Origin: Gyrodactylus bullatarudis
Lineage: Eukaryota; Platyhelminthes; Monogenea; Gyrodactylidea; Gyrodactylidae
Direction: 5' to 3'
DNA: 61,718 nt
Assembly: GCA_012064415.1 (NCBI GenBank)
Contig: SSNU01003050.1
Span: 1 to 61,718, forward strand
Position numbers and translations under genes: made by a program. This document shows positions 35,742 to 50,700 of the stretch, in pieces. Under the pieces are notes generated by a model. That model worked only from the letters and a program-made list of their open reading frames with translations, was not told the origin of the DNA and made no database searches. Position 1 is the first letter of the stretch, and each line of letters begins with the position of its first letter.

Positions 35742-38700
35742 ATGGGTGAATCAAGAGAATCTCTAGAGATAGCCATGAAAGATATTTGTCATCGCTTGTT
35801 CATACTCCTGTTTATTCTACTAAAAACGATCAATTCAAATAAATATGGACCTTCATTGGTATCAAATGATAGACCGTTACCAAGTCTGCGAGTTATTCGT
35901 AATAAATTCAATTATCTCAAGCGCATTCATTTACCAATTCCGACAAAGGTTCAACAGGGTCAAGTTTGCACAGTAGAAGTTGAATTGAATGCACCATTCT
36001 ATTGTTCTGTTGGATGTCTTCAGCCGAAAGTGAGTGATTTTCTTTATTTTCAATTTTTAGTTATTATGAGAAATTTATTTTAGTATAATGCATATCATAA
36101 ATTTTCACAACTTGATTTTATTGATTTTCATAGTAACATCTCACGATCAAGAGAGATCACAAATGAGACACAGAGTTTTAAAACCTAAAATTAATTGAGT
36201 TGAAGATGAGAAAATTAAGTTAATTATTATTATTTAACTTTTTACTATTAAGAAAAATTAATATTTTTTCCGGATAGCTAGGAATTATCTGCTTAATTCG
36301 GGAATAAAATGAGCTCATAAGTTTGAATCTGACAAAAATAAAACCATATTTTTAATTTCAAAAACTTTTGAGCTCAATTGAGTTTTTATCGATTTCGAAG
36401 ATAGGATCAACATTCGACATAGAATTCGAATTTGACCAAGAAAGTTCAGAGAAATTTGCCATTTTAAAGAAAAAGTCGAACTTTTAAACTCTGAGTATTT
36501 TTCTTTGATGAAATTCAAGATGACGAATTTCTGTGGATAAATCTTTTGTTTAATGTTGATTCAAATGTTAAATCAAATATTAGGATTTAATCATCTCAAT
36601 TGTCTGAAATCAACAAAATTTTGATCTTGTTTAGATGTTCTTTGCTTGCAAAAAACTTCTAAACAACTGAACAATTATAATTATCAGTTCTTACAGGTAG
36701 GAACCAGTTAAAGGAAACTGTAAATTTCAACAAATAAAGTCTACTCTCTTATTTGTAAAACCTGTTTTTATACGTCATGTATCAAGCTGGTGGCTATATC
36801 TAAATTAGATTACTTTATTTTTGAAGTAATCTGGCATCTTGGAAAACAAGGGATTTCAAAATTCAAAAAATGGCCTAATTTTGCCAAATTGAATGTATTT
36901 TTATTATTGACTTACTTATTATTATTGGATTCTAAAAATAATAAAGATTTTAGTAAAATTCTCATCTTCGTATCAACAAGCTTTTGATTTTAACCCCTTC
37001 GATCCTTAATCAACTATTTTGGCGGATAACTGCTTTTTTATGGGTTCGAAGGGGTTAATCTGGCGAGCCAAAATGACTCCTGGACTATTTTTGGGTGCAT
37101 GAATTTGAAAAAGTTAAGTTAAAAAGTTAACTTTTACAATTAATTAATTAAAAATTGATAAATTTAAAATCTGGCTTGGTAACCAAAAGTTTCTCCGCGA
37201 ATCTAGAGAAATGGATATTCAACATCTTAGTCATCAGGCATTGAAATGTTTTCTTAGGTGTTTCCAATTTATATGCAAAAAACATGGTTAATTGGAAGTT
37301 TTTTTTGGTAGTTTGTTTAACCCATTTAAGCGATGAAGTCTGTTATTCTCGATATTCGTCTTACAAATTACACACGTTGTACATACCCAATAAAAATACC
37401 GTTTCGTTTTATACAGAACAAAATCTTTCACTCTATTCCAGGAGTAATATTTTTCTGGGATAAAATTTTCAAAAAACCTTGAAACACTACAGAGTATGTC
37501 TGTACATTTGAAAAAAAGAAAATAATTTTTACCATTATCACTATCATTTCACCTGTGTAGTACACATCCTTTTTTCAAGCCAAGAAAAAAATAACTAAAT
37601 AAAATATTCATTTCAATTACAAATTTGTGTATGGATTAGTTAAAAAAAACATGTCTGGATGTTTAAAATTGTTTCTTTTTCCTAAGATTGCATGTTTGGC
37701 TAGATTTAGAGTGACCCACTCGAGTACACTGTAGACTCAGAAAGTATTACTTCTCAAGGATCGTAATCGAATAAATATATTGTAAATTACAATATGTAAT
37801 AATGCGAATTCATTCTATATTTTGGGTCATTCTCCTTCATGATAAATAGACAACTCAAATGGTTCAATTTCCTCCTTTGAATTCTATGGCTAAATTCTAA
37901 ATTTTTGCTTTGATTGAAATTTTTTTCATCGTGACTTCTGAAAAATATTGAGTTTTTTTGCCTTCGTATCATCTAGCCTTAGTTTGATTTTATTCAAAAA
38001 TAGGAATTAATGAAAATTTCCTTGAACATTTGGAGTCATATGATCTTTTTATCTGGAAATTCTGGATTTTCATTTAATTAATTTTTCTATGAAAGGTTCA
38101 ATCATAGTCCTATTTTTTAATTATGTATAAAGAATATATTTCCAAATTCAATCATGTAAAAAACCATGAACCAGAAGATATTCGTAATTAGAATCATTTT
38201 CATTGTTTTTCTTATTTACTAACTGATTTATTAGAACATTTTCTATCAGCTAAAACGTTCCTTACCAAAACAGAACTTTCACTTTTTAAGTTAAACTTTT
38301 CTAACAAATCCTAACCATTGAAACTTTGAACCTTTCGTAGAGCCTAACTTAGGAACTCTTTTAATGGCAAGATAGGATTATAAACTTGGCAAATTCTTCA
38401 AAACTTCTATACAGCGGCTGTATTACAGCCTCAACCTGGATTCTAACAAGTCATACCTGGTATAGTTTATGATCATCCATCAGTAGAAACAATCCTTTTT
38501 TTACATTTTCTAAAAATAAATACTACTATTATTAATTCATTGAGAGATTTTATCTTTTACATATAAAAAGGATTCCTGTTCTTGTACAATAAAAGCAATT
38601 ATACTCTTGCTTATGAATGGGCAGAGAGAAATATTACTTTCCAATTGCCTTTCAATTACACTTTCTCCCTCTTTAAAGTGAAATCAAAGAGAAATAAAGA

Positions 38701-41700
38701 TGATCATCCATATATCATTCAAAAGAAACAACAACAACAACTCTTCCTCTGCCTTCTTGAAGAGGTTTTGCTTTTTTTCATCTCTAATAAAGTTCATACC
38801 AATTGATTATAATGGATGCTTGTTCATTATGATTTATTGGGCAGGAGTTATATATATTTCAAGAGTACCTGAACAAAATATGCATATCTATGTGTAAGAT
38901 GATTGTAAATAAATTTTAAAAAATATTGATAGCCACTTTGATTATGATCATAACAATTATTGTTGAAAGAATATCTCATTCTGGTTTGTATTTTTATTTT
39001 TCATGCATAGATAACCATTAGGAGTAGATTTCAGGAATTCAAATGCCCGAAAAAGTCCCACAGGTTATTCAACTAAGTTGGTTGATATGAAGTTGGGAAT
39101 CTATGATTTTTACAGAAATTTCGACTTTTTCATCACGAATTCGAATTTGTTAAAGATTTTTTGGAATCTTACTCATGTTGCCCCTTTTACCATTTGAAGA
39201 AAAAAAAATTCTGAAAAAAATTATTTTCATGAAAAATATGGTCATTTTTCAAATTCCCATTTTGCGCCGAAATCCCATTTTTTCGAACTTTGAACCGAAA
39301 ATTTTTATTGATTTGAAAGTTGGAGGTTGATCAATAAAGGTTTTTCAGGATCAAGATTAGACAAGAAAGCTGACTAGCACTGTCAAATTATCGACAGTTA
39401 CCCCATTTTCGAGTGATTTTGAATAATCGAAATTTCATTGATTTTCAAGTAGTGAAAATGATCAAAAAATCGAATTCTAGCTCCCAAACGATAATAAGGC
39501 TATGCTGAATTGATTTTCTTGTCTAATCTTGATCCTGAAAAACCTTTATTGATCAACCTCCAACTTTCAAATCAATAAAAAAATTCGGTTCAAAGTTCGA
39601 AAAAATGAGATTTCGGCGCAAAATGGGAATTTGAAAAATGACCATATTTTTCATGAAAATAATTTTTTTCAGAATTTTTTTTTCATCAAATGGTAAAAGG
39701 GGCAACATGAGTGGGATTCCAAAAAATCTTTAACAAATTCGAATTCGTGATGAAAAAGTCGAAATTTCTGTAAAAATCATAGATTCCCAACTTCATAACA
39801 ATTAGCTGTAGTATTCAAAAGCAAAAAAACGATAAGACTACTTCCAAGAGAACCTTTTCATTTTAGGATTTTTTGGTTCATGATGATTGAATAATTTATA
39901 CAAAAATAGGTTAAATTAGAGGATATCTGCACCCTCTTATTCCTCTCAAAGTATATTTGAAATCGTGTTACGGCAAGGGATTCGTTTTCATCATGTCATC
40001 GATGTTAAGAAAAAACATTTGGTGGGAAAAAAATATTGACAAAATACTTTCAAGGAACTGGATTAAAATCTGACCCAAATTAAAAATTGCAAATTAAAAA
40101 AATCTACCTCCAATAACTATTGAAAATGATCAAGAATAAAAAAGTAAATGGATGATACTAAGAATGGGAGGAAAGATATTTTTGACTTTTATTTTTTATC
40201 AATACAAAGAACAATGTCATATCCAATGCTGTAGTCAACGGGTAATGAAAATTTTGTACTCTCTGTACCAAGGGAAAACTGACTTGATCTTGAAATCATT
40301 ACGCCTTTTTTTATTACCCCTTCATGACCAGTTGTAATCAGTTCAGCTATGGCCACACCCCAAAAAATAGAAACAGTAGGGTAGCTGAATAAGTGAGAGT
40401 AAGAGACAGTGCTCTCCACTCATCCGTAATGAAAGAGAGAATAGTGACAGCTTTGTTTTTGATTTTCTTAATTAAATTCAATTGAGAATCATTCATTTAA
40501 AAAATATGGGCAGATAAATGATTGATTCAGGGATGAGGAATTATTTTTCAATCACGTTATTAGATCATCTGTAATGAAGATAAACGAATTCAATCTCCGA
40601 CAAATTTCCAGAGGCACACACTTTATGATTAATTTGGGAAAGGAGAATGTAATTTTCAATTATGCTATCTTTGTAGACAAATATTTGTCTGTATTCAATA
40701 GAATTTTTTAAGTCTTTGTCTCTTCAACTGATATTCAAACTTTAGTTTATTTATCTAAAAATATGAAAATTATTAGGCCAAAATCCTTCTTATCTTATAT
40801 ACTGAAAATTCGAGTAGATTTTAAAAACTCAATCTTGGTCTGAACCATAAAGAAATCAAATTTACTAAATTTTATGTCAAAATCTAGAAATTACTATATC
40901 AACAACTAAGTTAGATATTGCAATTGATAACCAATCAAATTGACTGAGGTTTTGTAAACTATTTTTTTGAAATTCTATGGATAGAAATAGACTTTTTTGA
41001 AAGGCTATCTCAGTAGCAGAAGAAATTAGGAAGATCCTAAATAAATAATAAGAATATTTCACAATGTATTTAGAAAAATGAGATTGTTCTGAAAAACTCC
41101 ACAAGAATTTTCATATGAACAAAAATCGTAATGATAAACGGGTTTATGACCTGAAAAATAATTAATAACTTTTGAAGTTTCATCAGATCAAGTGTGTATC
41201 CAAAATGTGAGAATTGTGTTTCAAAATAAACAAATTTTATCCAAATAAAACTATTCTTCTAGAGTCCGTTTCAACTTTATCATTAATTCAAAACTAATAA
41301 CTTCATATAAAGTAGTTCTAAGTTTAAGTTTTGGTCATTATTTTAAAGTGGCCTAATGATCCCTTTGATTTACTGCTTACTATATGAACTTTATGTAATG
41401 TGTTGAGATTCCGGAATAGAAGTAAAACAAAAATCAAATTGTGGCTGAACGTTAAACAAATCTTCGAATGGAATCAGATGAAAGTAAATAGATAAAGAAA
41501 ATTCTTAGAATGGGATTATAAAATTTAATGAAAACTTGAGTCAATTTTCTGGTGAAGGTAATCATATCCGACCGATGATTAGTTTGTCGTCAAAATTATA
41601 TGAAGCAAGATATTTTTTAATGGGTTATTTCCAAAAAAATTAAATTTATTTAAATTTCTTGTACTAAAAACCAAATATGTAGACTCCAACAGATTCTGAA

Positions 41701-44700
41701 ACTTATCTTGGTTACCAAGAGAATTCGGTGTTAATTTCTTTTGTTTTTAAATTGAGTTTCAATGGTCTCCGGATGAGTATTTTGTTGCAACTGCCGTTAT
41801 TGAATTCATTTCTAAGAATTTTGATGCCATCATTGGAACAAGACTGCTCAAAATTCTGTTGGATAGGATTCAATATTTAAGAAAGTTCTCTTCTACTTGA
41901 CTATACAGCTCAATGTACAACGTACACTAACGAGTCTGGAAGTTCGATATTGAAGAACGCCCAATTTTTTATTCATTAAAAAATTCTCAAAAGCTTTATT
42001 CCCTATAAAATTATATATTTTCGAGTATTTTTGATTTACGAGATCTCGATTGAAAATGTGTTTTTATCGGTTAAAAACATGAATATTTGATCAAAGCATG
42101 GAAAATGGGATCTATAAATTTCGGATCAAATTTCCTAGTAATATTTGATTCAATATTGTATAATTTTGAAAATTTATTCATGTAAATACAATATTTTTTT
42201 CTATTAGAAATTTCCTTGTTCATTCAATGATGGAGACGTGATTTATTTTCATAATGGAAATCCTCTAATAAATCATGACAAAGTTCGTGTAACAATTTAT
42301 TACAGTCGAGAGAATCATTCAATCCTTCAAAGTGTCGATCTTAATGTTTCAATAGAGGAAAATCCAGATGATACAACATCAACGAATGATGATGAATTCT
42401 ATTTCAACAGAAATAATGGAAGAAACTCAACATTGATGAATTTATCCTTTGAGAATTCCTATAAGGCATCATCCATGAACGAGATTTCAGCAATCCGAGA
42501 TATTAAAGCAATCTATCAACCATTCAAGTCACGCCTGGTTCAGTTGAAAGATTTGAGTGTTAAAACCTTGCGGGGTGTTACGCAGGCGATCAATCCGAAC
42601 ATTCTCTCAATAAAGTAAGAAAATAACTTTGAACATCATATCTTTTCGTTAAAATTTACTTTAGTTTGTCCTCAGATAGAAATGCTTATATTAACTTTGT
42701 CCATAAACTAACAAGAACAATGTAACTTTGAAATCTTCTCTGACGAATAACAATAAAATGCTACTGAATTATTAAAACTCATTCGAATAAAATAGAAAAA
42801 TTGAGACAAAATTTCTTTCAATTAGTTCATATTTTCAAATCATTTTATAGCATGAAAATTCTATAATAGCTCATGGGGAAAATGGTCCCTTGTTTAATTT
42901 TATCACGATTATTATTATATTTACTCTTGAATAATAATGTAGAACGTATAAACTTTCTTTTGTGATAATATTTACTGATACAGATTTTTTTTCATTCAAA
43001 GGACTCCCGAAAATTTTGGGTTTTCTAAATTCATAGAAGAACTTATACCTTGTTACGAATTAAATTAGGTAAGAAAGGTTGAAATCAGGTCTAAAGCGGA
43101 TTGTTCAAAAAAGAAATACAGCTTATCAGTTGATAGAGAGTTAATTTATACATTAATTAGTATTGAACCAAATTCAGAAAAAATAGACCTTAAATTTAAC
43201 CAAAAATATCTAAAAACGGAGTAAAACTTTTATTATTTTAATGCAGTCAGAATGATTGGACCTTGTGAAAAGACTTTTCCTTCCCAATTGCTTTTATCTG
43301 ATTGCAAATTGTTAAAAGTTTTGATGATGATGATGTTTTCGAAATGCAAGACTTAATTCAGATTTTATTTTTCTCATCAATGTTTTCTCAAATACGTTTT
43401 CATTTAAACATCAATTTAATATTATGAAAAACCTGCTAAACTATTACAATATAATATAAGTTTTCTAAATGAGTCAGAATAGAAATTAAAATTTTGAGGG
43501 ACAACTAAAAAAACTGGATATTTAATCAGACAAAGTATCTACTCTAGTAGAAATATCATTGGAATAACTTTAATTTATTTTCTGATAATCTTCTTAATAA
43601 AAAAAGGAGATTGTTGCAGTTGGGAAGATAATTCTTTATTACAAAATGCATCAAGATTAAATACACAAGTGAAAAGCAATATTGAAGGGATTTAATTGTA
43701 GAAATAAAACATTGTAAATATTATTAATAGTAATAAATTCCGATAACAAGTAATCTAGTTATCTGAACCTGGAATGAGGATGGCTTCCAACTTTGACTCT
43801 ACCTAATACAGAATTCTAAGAATTTCCATTGTTTGTCTGAAAAATTGTCTCATAAAAATGTGTACATACTTCGAGAAATTGTCTATCAATAGAAATAAAA
43901 TGTATAATATGCCAAATTGGTAATTTTATATGTTCCTAATTCTATTAGGGAATTCTATATGTATGTAACTTGTATTCTACATTGAGTCAACAATTTCGAA
44001 TAATTCAATTACATACTAGTGACTAGTTTTAATTTATTAATACGTTTTTAACTGAAGTTCATCCCTTTTTCCCACTCATTTAAGTTTTTTATCTTGATCA
44101 AATTTTAGAGCTTAGTTGTCTAGTAAATTTCAAAAATGTCTTGATCAATTCTTAACATATCTCTCATCTATAAAAAGATCTTTGGTTATTATCGAAATTA
44201 CGGACTCAAAGTTAAATTTCGAGAATTAATTTCATATCGATTTTGGGTGTGCATCTAAATTGTAGAATTACAGTTCTTTTGAGGTAAACTAATTAATAGA
44301 TAAAATGTGGATTTGGCCCCAATATCACTCAAATTTGAATTGTGAATCAGCAATTGATAGACTTACGTACATTTATAATATGCATCAAGCTAATAAAAGT
44401 TTTGCTCTTATGAAATCTCAGCCTTACCGGAAGACATTAAACATGAGTATATAGAAATGAGTAATGTAATTTGAGTCATAGCCAACCATTTTTTACTGCA
44501 ATACTAAGCAATTAAAAAGCATCAGGTGATTGATAAATATAATTTATTCTTAGGATAAAATGAATTTCATATTAATGCTCAATAGATTCTATTGTTGTAC
44601 AAGATAAGGCATTATTTTACGAATCATCGATCTTTATTCTTTTCTCAAGAGAATTACGAATAAATTAATTTTAATAAAAAGCTTTATTTTTCTCATTACT

Positions 44701-47700
44701 ACAAGAGAAATAACAGTCTTGATACTGGTTCGTTTTGAAACTTCTACCAGAATTTACTAGTTCTGTTGGAATGAGCTCTGTGGTTTCTTACATCTAGATA
44801 TTCCAATGGCATAATCGCTGATCTAAAGTTTTCTTAGTTTCTTTAGTCTTTTATAATATTTTGAGTTGAATGTATTCAATAGTAAGAAAATTTGTAAAAT
44901 TCATTGACACCCATTAAATCTATAAGAGTAGTGTAATTTCAATCAATATTTATAAAAAAAGTACACTACACTCAATTTGATGTCCTGGAAATAGTGTCAA
45001 TCAAAAGGAGGGAATTTTAAATTGATAACTTGATATCAAAAGTTAAATATAAAATTTGTTAACTACATGCATAGTATAGGATAGAAGGCTAATTTTCTAT
45101 GTAAATGTTTTAATTAAAAAGTCAGTACATTCTGGATAATTAGGCTACAGTGTATCTTGTTGAATATTTTATTTGTTTATTCAGAATTGTCTACAGATTA
45201 GCTAATACAGTAGTTATATTCTAGTCAAAAGATAAACTTAAGTCTCTGATTTAGTTTTTTTCTACTTTCTAATCCTACCTTTGTCGTAATAGACTAGAGA
45301 AATGAGACATCCTTTTTTACAGAAACATCAAGACTTTAGACTTACTTAATTTTAATTAGAGTAGAATTTATGTCATTTGAATTCATAAAGAAAGGCGATG
45401 CCAGGTTTGTTAAAAGAATAGCGCTTTATTTCGTGGCATACTCTTCTGCTTTTACATGCTAGATTTATATACAAAAAATTACAAGAAATGATGATAATTG
45501 ATCTGATTGGCCCTTCTTTTTGTTCACCTCCTTAGAGGTGAATGCGTGTGTGCTTCTTTTGGTACTTCTCGGTTTTCTTGGTGTTGGTATTATGCGAGTA
45601 TATTTATGTCATTTGAATTGATTGCGTACCTATTTTTATGATCTTTTAGGACTATATCTTTTAGTTGTTTCCTTCAAGAAACTTCAAGATTTTCATTCGG
45701 ACAAGATTTTTCGGTCCAAAATTTTATGCTGATCACGAATCTGACCTTTAAATAATGCTAGAGCCCTCACGAGTTGCGATATTAGCCTAAACACAAATTT
45801 GCACAAAATTTCAGACCCTCACTTCAATAATTATAATTATTCTTGAAATCTAAGCGAAAATCAATTATAGAACATTTGCTCCTCTTGTTTTGTAGTAATT
45901 TTTCTGAGTGACAAAGAGACTAAGGGCTTTTTAACATCGATGAAATGAAAACGAATCCCTTGCGGTGAGTTTTTTAAAAATGACCAAGGAGAGAATTAAT
46001 GATTTTCATTGATTGTAATAAATTAAGCATGGGTCAAAAGGCTGAAATTTAAAAAAAAGATCGACGCTAGAATGAAATCTCAAATGAAATTAAACAAATA
46101 ATAAAATTTTATGAGAATAAATCAAATAATTTCGGTTAAATAATTTATAAACTATAAATACTCACGAATCGATTCATAGTTCATACATAGTTTTAATAAA
46201 TTAATGAAATAAACAGAAATTTATTTACCTTGATTCAAGTGTAGCTGTCAGAAGAGAGTGTTACATTTCTCTAAATAGCTACTTTTCTTTTGCTTACTAA
46301 AGCTAGTTGATATGAACTTGGGAATCTATAATTTTAATAATTCATTGAATCAATTTTATCTACCAGGAAAAGGAATATGATGGAGCTTTTTTGGAAAATT
46401 TAAGAATACAATAATCTGTGTTTCTTGTCTAATTTCAATCTTAAAACATTTCTATTAATCCACCCTCCCAATTTCATATCAATAAAATTTTTCAGCTCAG
46501 AAATAAAAAATAAGCAGGTCGACTATCCCTAGAGTATATTTATCATTACTAAGTCTAAATATTTTAAAAAAATGACATTTCGATCCTTATTTCTGTTAAC
46601 CATTACGCTAGGTGATCGCTGATCAATGATATCTAAATTTCTTTTGTTTATTTTATATTTTGATAGCTATTCGATTGTTATATACTATTTTCAAATATCA
46701 TGTCTGTTAAAAATATGATTTAATCTATACATATTTATTTATCGTATGATATTCTTTCGAGTTTTTAGTCTGAAATATTATTTAATGAAATCTGAGTAAT
46801 AATACTAAGAAGCATCTGAAAAATGTAAATTATCCAGACCTGGTGATTATTTCGTAAAATTACATATCGTCAAGATTGTTGAAGGTGTTCAGAACTTGGG
46901 TAAAACCTTATACAACCAATTAACAATTTTACAGATCGGATAACAGAAGGCTGATTAAAATAGATCTCTCAAATTAAGAGGTCTATTATAAAAAGAAATA
47001 TGAGGCCCAACTTTTAAGTTTTGACAAAAAATATGGGCTCTTTTTGAATTTTAAAATTTTTTTCTTCTTCTAATGGCGAATACGGCTTCATAATTTAAAT
47101 TTTAAAACTCTTTCATTTAACTATGATTTATACAACATTCGGATTCTCTTGAAGAGCCCATTCAGTTTTGACCCAGACTAGAAATCTATCTATCTATAAA
47201 GAGTTGTTTGATTTTAATTCATTTTATATTCTCAGGTATGATCAAAATATGGAAGAATGTTTTATACATTATCACCATATTTCCAAGTCGAATTGGAAAA
47301 CATTCGACAACCAAGAGGATATCGATGGTCAATATTCGAATACCTTACGAAATCAACGTTTCAATTCTGGTGATGCAAGCCAATGGCCGATATTTGGAAA
47401 CTTGATCGGGTTCAATCGTTCAATTGTCAACTCCTTCTCAATGAATTGTAAGGAAGCTTTACTAAAAGGATTTAGGTTCGTAGAAAATGTGGTTGATATT
47501 AAAAATTAAATACAAAATTTTATTTTCTATTCATCAGATATATTCACAAAAATATTGAAAGTCCTGACACGGATTATTTACCTTTTGAAGTGAATATTTA
47601 TCGCAGAAATTTTGACGGTTCAAAACAACTAGTCTCAAAGCAGGGAATATTTCTAAAAGTCAATATCGCCTCCGTGTACAAGTTAAGAAATCCCATAATC

Positions 47701-50700
47701 AAAGCCCCAAGAGAGGTAAATTTCATTTAACCTTTCTTTGATTGTAAATCATGTTCTGGACTAGTTGGACATTTCAAAATTGAAACTAAAACTTATTTCT
47801 ATTAAAATTATTCTGAAAATTAAGAAAAACTTTACCTCGCAATTTACCTTCATCTCTGGAAATGCTTTTTAATTTTAGTAGAGTAATTACATTCTAAAAT
47901 GTGAAGTAGATTATTTCGAGATAATTCTGATAGGCCTTCAACCCAATCAACAAATAGAAATATGAATTGGGTTTAATTCAAAGAACCAAAAAATAAAATC
48001 CTAAATCATTTATGGTTTCTTAGATCAATCTTATCCATTTGGGAGGAACATTTTCAATTTTGCCGAAAGACTGTCTAATGGTTCCAGTAAATTCTGTTCC
48101 TTCAGAAGAATTCATTGATGTGAATATAACAAAGATTGAAGGAAATTTCAATCGTCAATTCGTAAATCTACGAGATCCTTCTAGAGAAATTTTTAGCTTC
48201 AAAATAGCTGATCTACGAGCTGGTCTAATTGCATTCCAGTTATTGGACTACGCTGAAAAACTAGTAAAGGTAATTTATTGTTATTTTTAAATTTATCCCT
48301 CAAGACCTTCAAAATATACTTGCAACCGGTAAATCCATTCTTTCAACGTGGTGAAACCATTATCCTCACATTGAATACAATCCTAAGATCCCCTATTCAT
48401 AGACAAGAGGAAAACAAAAGTTTTAGTGAGAAAGTTGCAACCTTTCAAATATTCACCCTACCCCTTTTTACGCATACCGGGGCAAGGACAAACATTCTTC
48501 ATCATAACATTCAAGTTAGTCAATTTCTTATCGTTTAAATGTGAGATATAGAATTCAAAAGAATTGGTTCTTTGAACTATTCCAAAATTCAGACATGCAG
48601 AAGAAAAGTCTCCTTGCCTGATTGAATCATTTCCCCTTTTGTGATTAGAAGATTAAATTACCGATAAAAATCTTATTGATTAGAAATATATATATTAGAA
48701 AAGAATGCGAATACTAAGAGTGTGTCGTCTCTTTTTAAAGATCCATATTCTAAATTATTATTTTCATTGACTTCGCGCCGATGAATCTTAAAAGTTGTAT
48801 TAAAAGCGAAAAAAATGATATTATTTTCTATCGAAAAAATATCATTTGAATTCATTCGAATTCAGATTCGGAATCGACGTAATTATTTTGAGTCATGTAA
48901 AAATAGTTATTTTAATTATTATTATTATAATTTAGGACATTAAGGGTTAGTTATAAGCTCACACATTACTCATTAATGTTTATAGGTTTGAATTTGATTG
49001 AAGTTAATATATTTCCTTTTTTTAGACAATAGGCTATCTTGATGACAAACATGTTGCTATTCTAGTCATAAGAAATTTCACTTCTTGGCCGGTAAAATAT
49101 CCGTTCATACAAAAGCCAAAGAATCCCGTGGGATCAATTACAGTTGCAGGTCATAATTATGAAGAGCAGTTATTTGTTTTTCAACAGATTGAATCTGGTC
49201 AAGTTGTATATGAGACAGCCAAGGGTTTCTGTGAGACTGTTGATCGCATCAAGCTATCTGTACTAATTAAATCAACTGGCTTTATTGATTTGTCAAGACG
49301 AAGGCGTACTACTCTTGATCGATATGGCAGAAATATAGTCCGACCAATTCCAGATCTTCTCCCAAAGGATTTACATTCCCCCTTATTCGAATTACCTGTC
49401 AGGATGTTTAGGCTTTACAATCATGTCGATTCAAGTGTTTTGAAGTCAGATTACAAAACTGATATACTCCATAGATCTTTCAAATGTTTCTCCTCTGAAG
49501 ATTTATTATTACCTGAAGCTCTTACTGCCCTAAGGAAAGACCAAGTTAACGTTAAATTTAGAATCACCAATAAACCGACGCAGGGAATCCTAGTTCGCTC
49601 TTCAACTCTGCCTTCATATGGTCAAAATGCTAAGGAACTTGCTGATATCTATAGGGATTCTCTTGAAAGAGGTAAACTTTAAATTTTATTGAATTTAATC
49701 TCAGAAAAATAAGATTTTTATTACCTCTTTGGTCTACCTCATTGTTTGTTTTATTACTTTCAACAGAAATAAGAAAATTGTATGTTAACTATCATAATTA
49801 TTGGCACCAAATCAACACGATAGAAGATTAATATACATATTCGTCTTTCCAATTTTGATTATAATTAACCTGATTTAAATAAAATAAAACCTTAAAAAAC
49901 TGCCTAGATTTAGAAGAATAACAACAAAATGCACTGAATTTTCTTTATATTCAGAATTGCACTTTAACTTCCTGAAATTTATTTTATATTAAAATATCTA
50001 TATCAAATTAGGCATGACCAATATCCCTCCATACTATGATCAATCGACAATTCAGGATTTTACCTTGGAAGATTTAGAAGACTCAGAGGTTTGCTATATA
50101 AACCAGAGGGATGATAGAGAATTTGACTTATTCGGCATCAAGCAAATTGGAAATCCAGATTTTAAAGTATTCTACTTTGAAGTTATTGTCAAGGTAAAAT
50201 AATGTCTATGGGATTTTTGTTGTTGTTTCATGTTGATAATTCCTTTCAGAAATCTGTTCATATGATACTGAAGCCAGCTATGAACCCTTCGATCATACTT
50301 CAAACTCAGGATTCTGCCAACTTTGTCCTGATTACGAACATGCATTTGAGCTATGAAATACAAGATCCAAATAGACGTTTTGATTATGACCAGAATGACC
50401 AAAAGAAAAAATACACAACTAAAGATATTATCTATAGAGTGACAAAGATGCCCTATTTTGTTGGAAGCAAAGATGAGGAAGTAGACGAAGTAAATAATTC
50501 AATAAGAGATTCAGATGCGGGCCGGATCATCTCTCTAAGTGAAGTGCAAGCAAGTGATCATGTTGGAGATACAAACCTTCAATCAAATGTTGTAGAGTCT
50601 CTGAGAAAGGAACAGCCTCCTGTATGCAGTCAGTTTACACAAGCTCAAATTGACTCTGGAGATATTGTCTATGTACCTCCATTTGAAGATATTGGTTTTA

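Larger units (their letters stand above)
36030..42207 (+). other. 6.2-kb first intron of the FREM1-like gene
   Basis: The intron lies between the signal-peptide exon and the exon beginning KFPCSFNDGD. It holds family B fragments (36340-36985, 37790-37985), a TTAA-flanked mini-element (36990-37058) and a complete family A foldback (39073-39810). The remainder (38.0-39.0 and 39.9-42.2 kb) shows no gene or clear repeat. Confidence 0.6.
42615..47235 (+). other. 4.6-kb second intron of the FREM1-like gene
   Basis: No coding exon is missing between residues 231 and 232, since the flanking phases agree (AA|G). The intron contains a direct-repeat-flanked insertion (45366-45619) and a family A end (about 46308-46500). 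The rest is AT-rich sequence without recognisable content. Confidence 0.55.
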
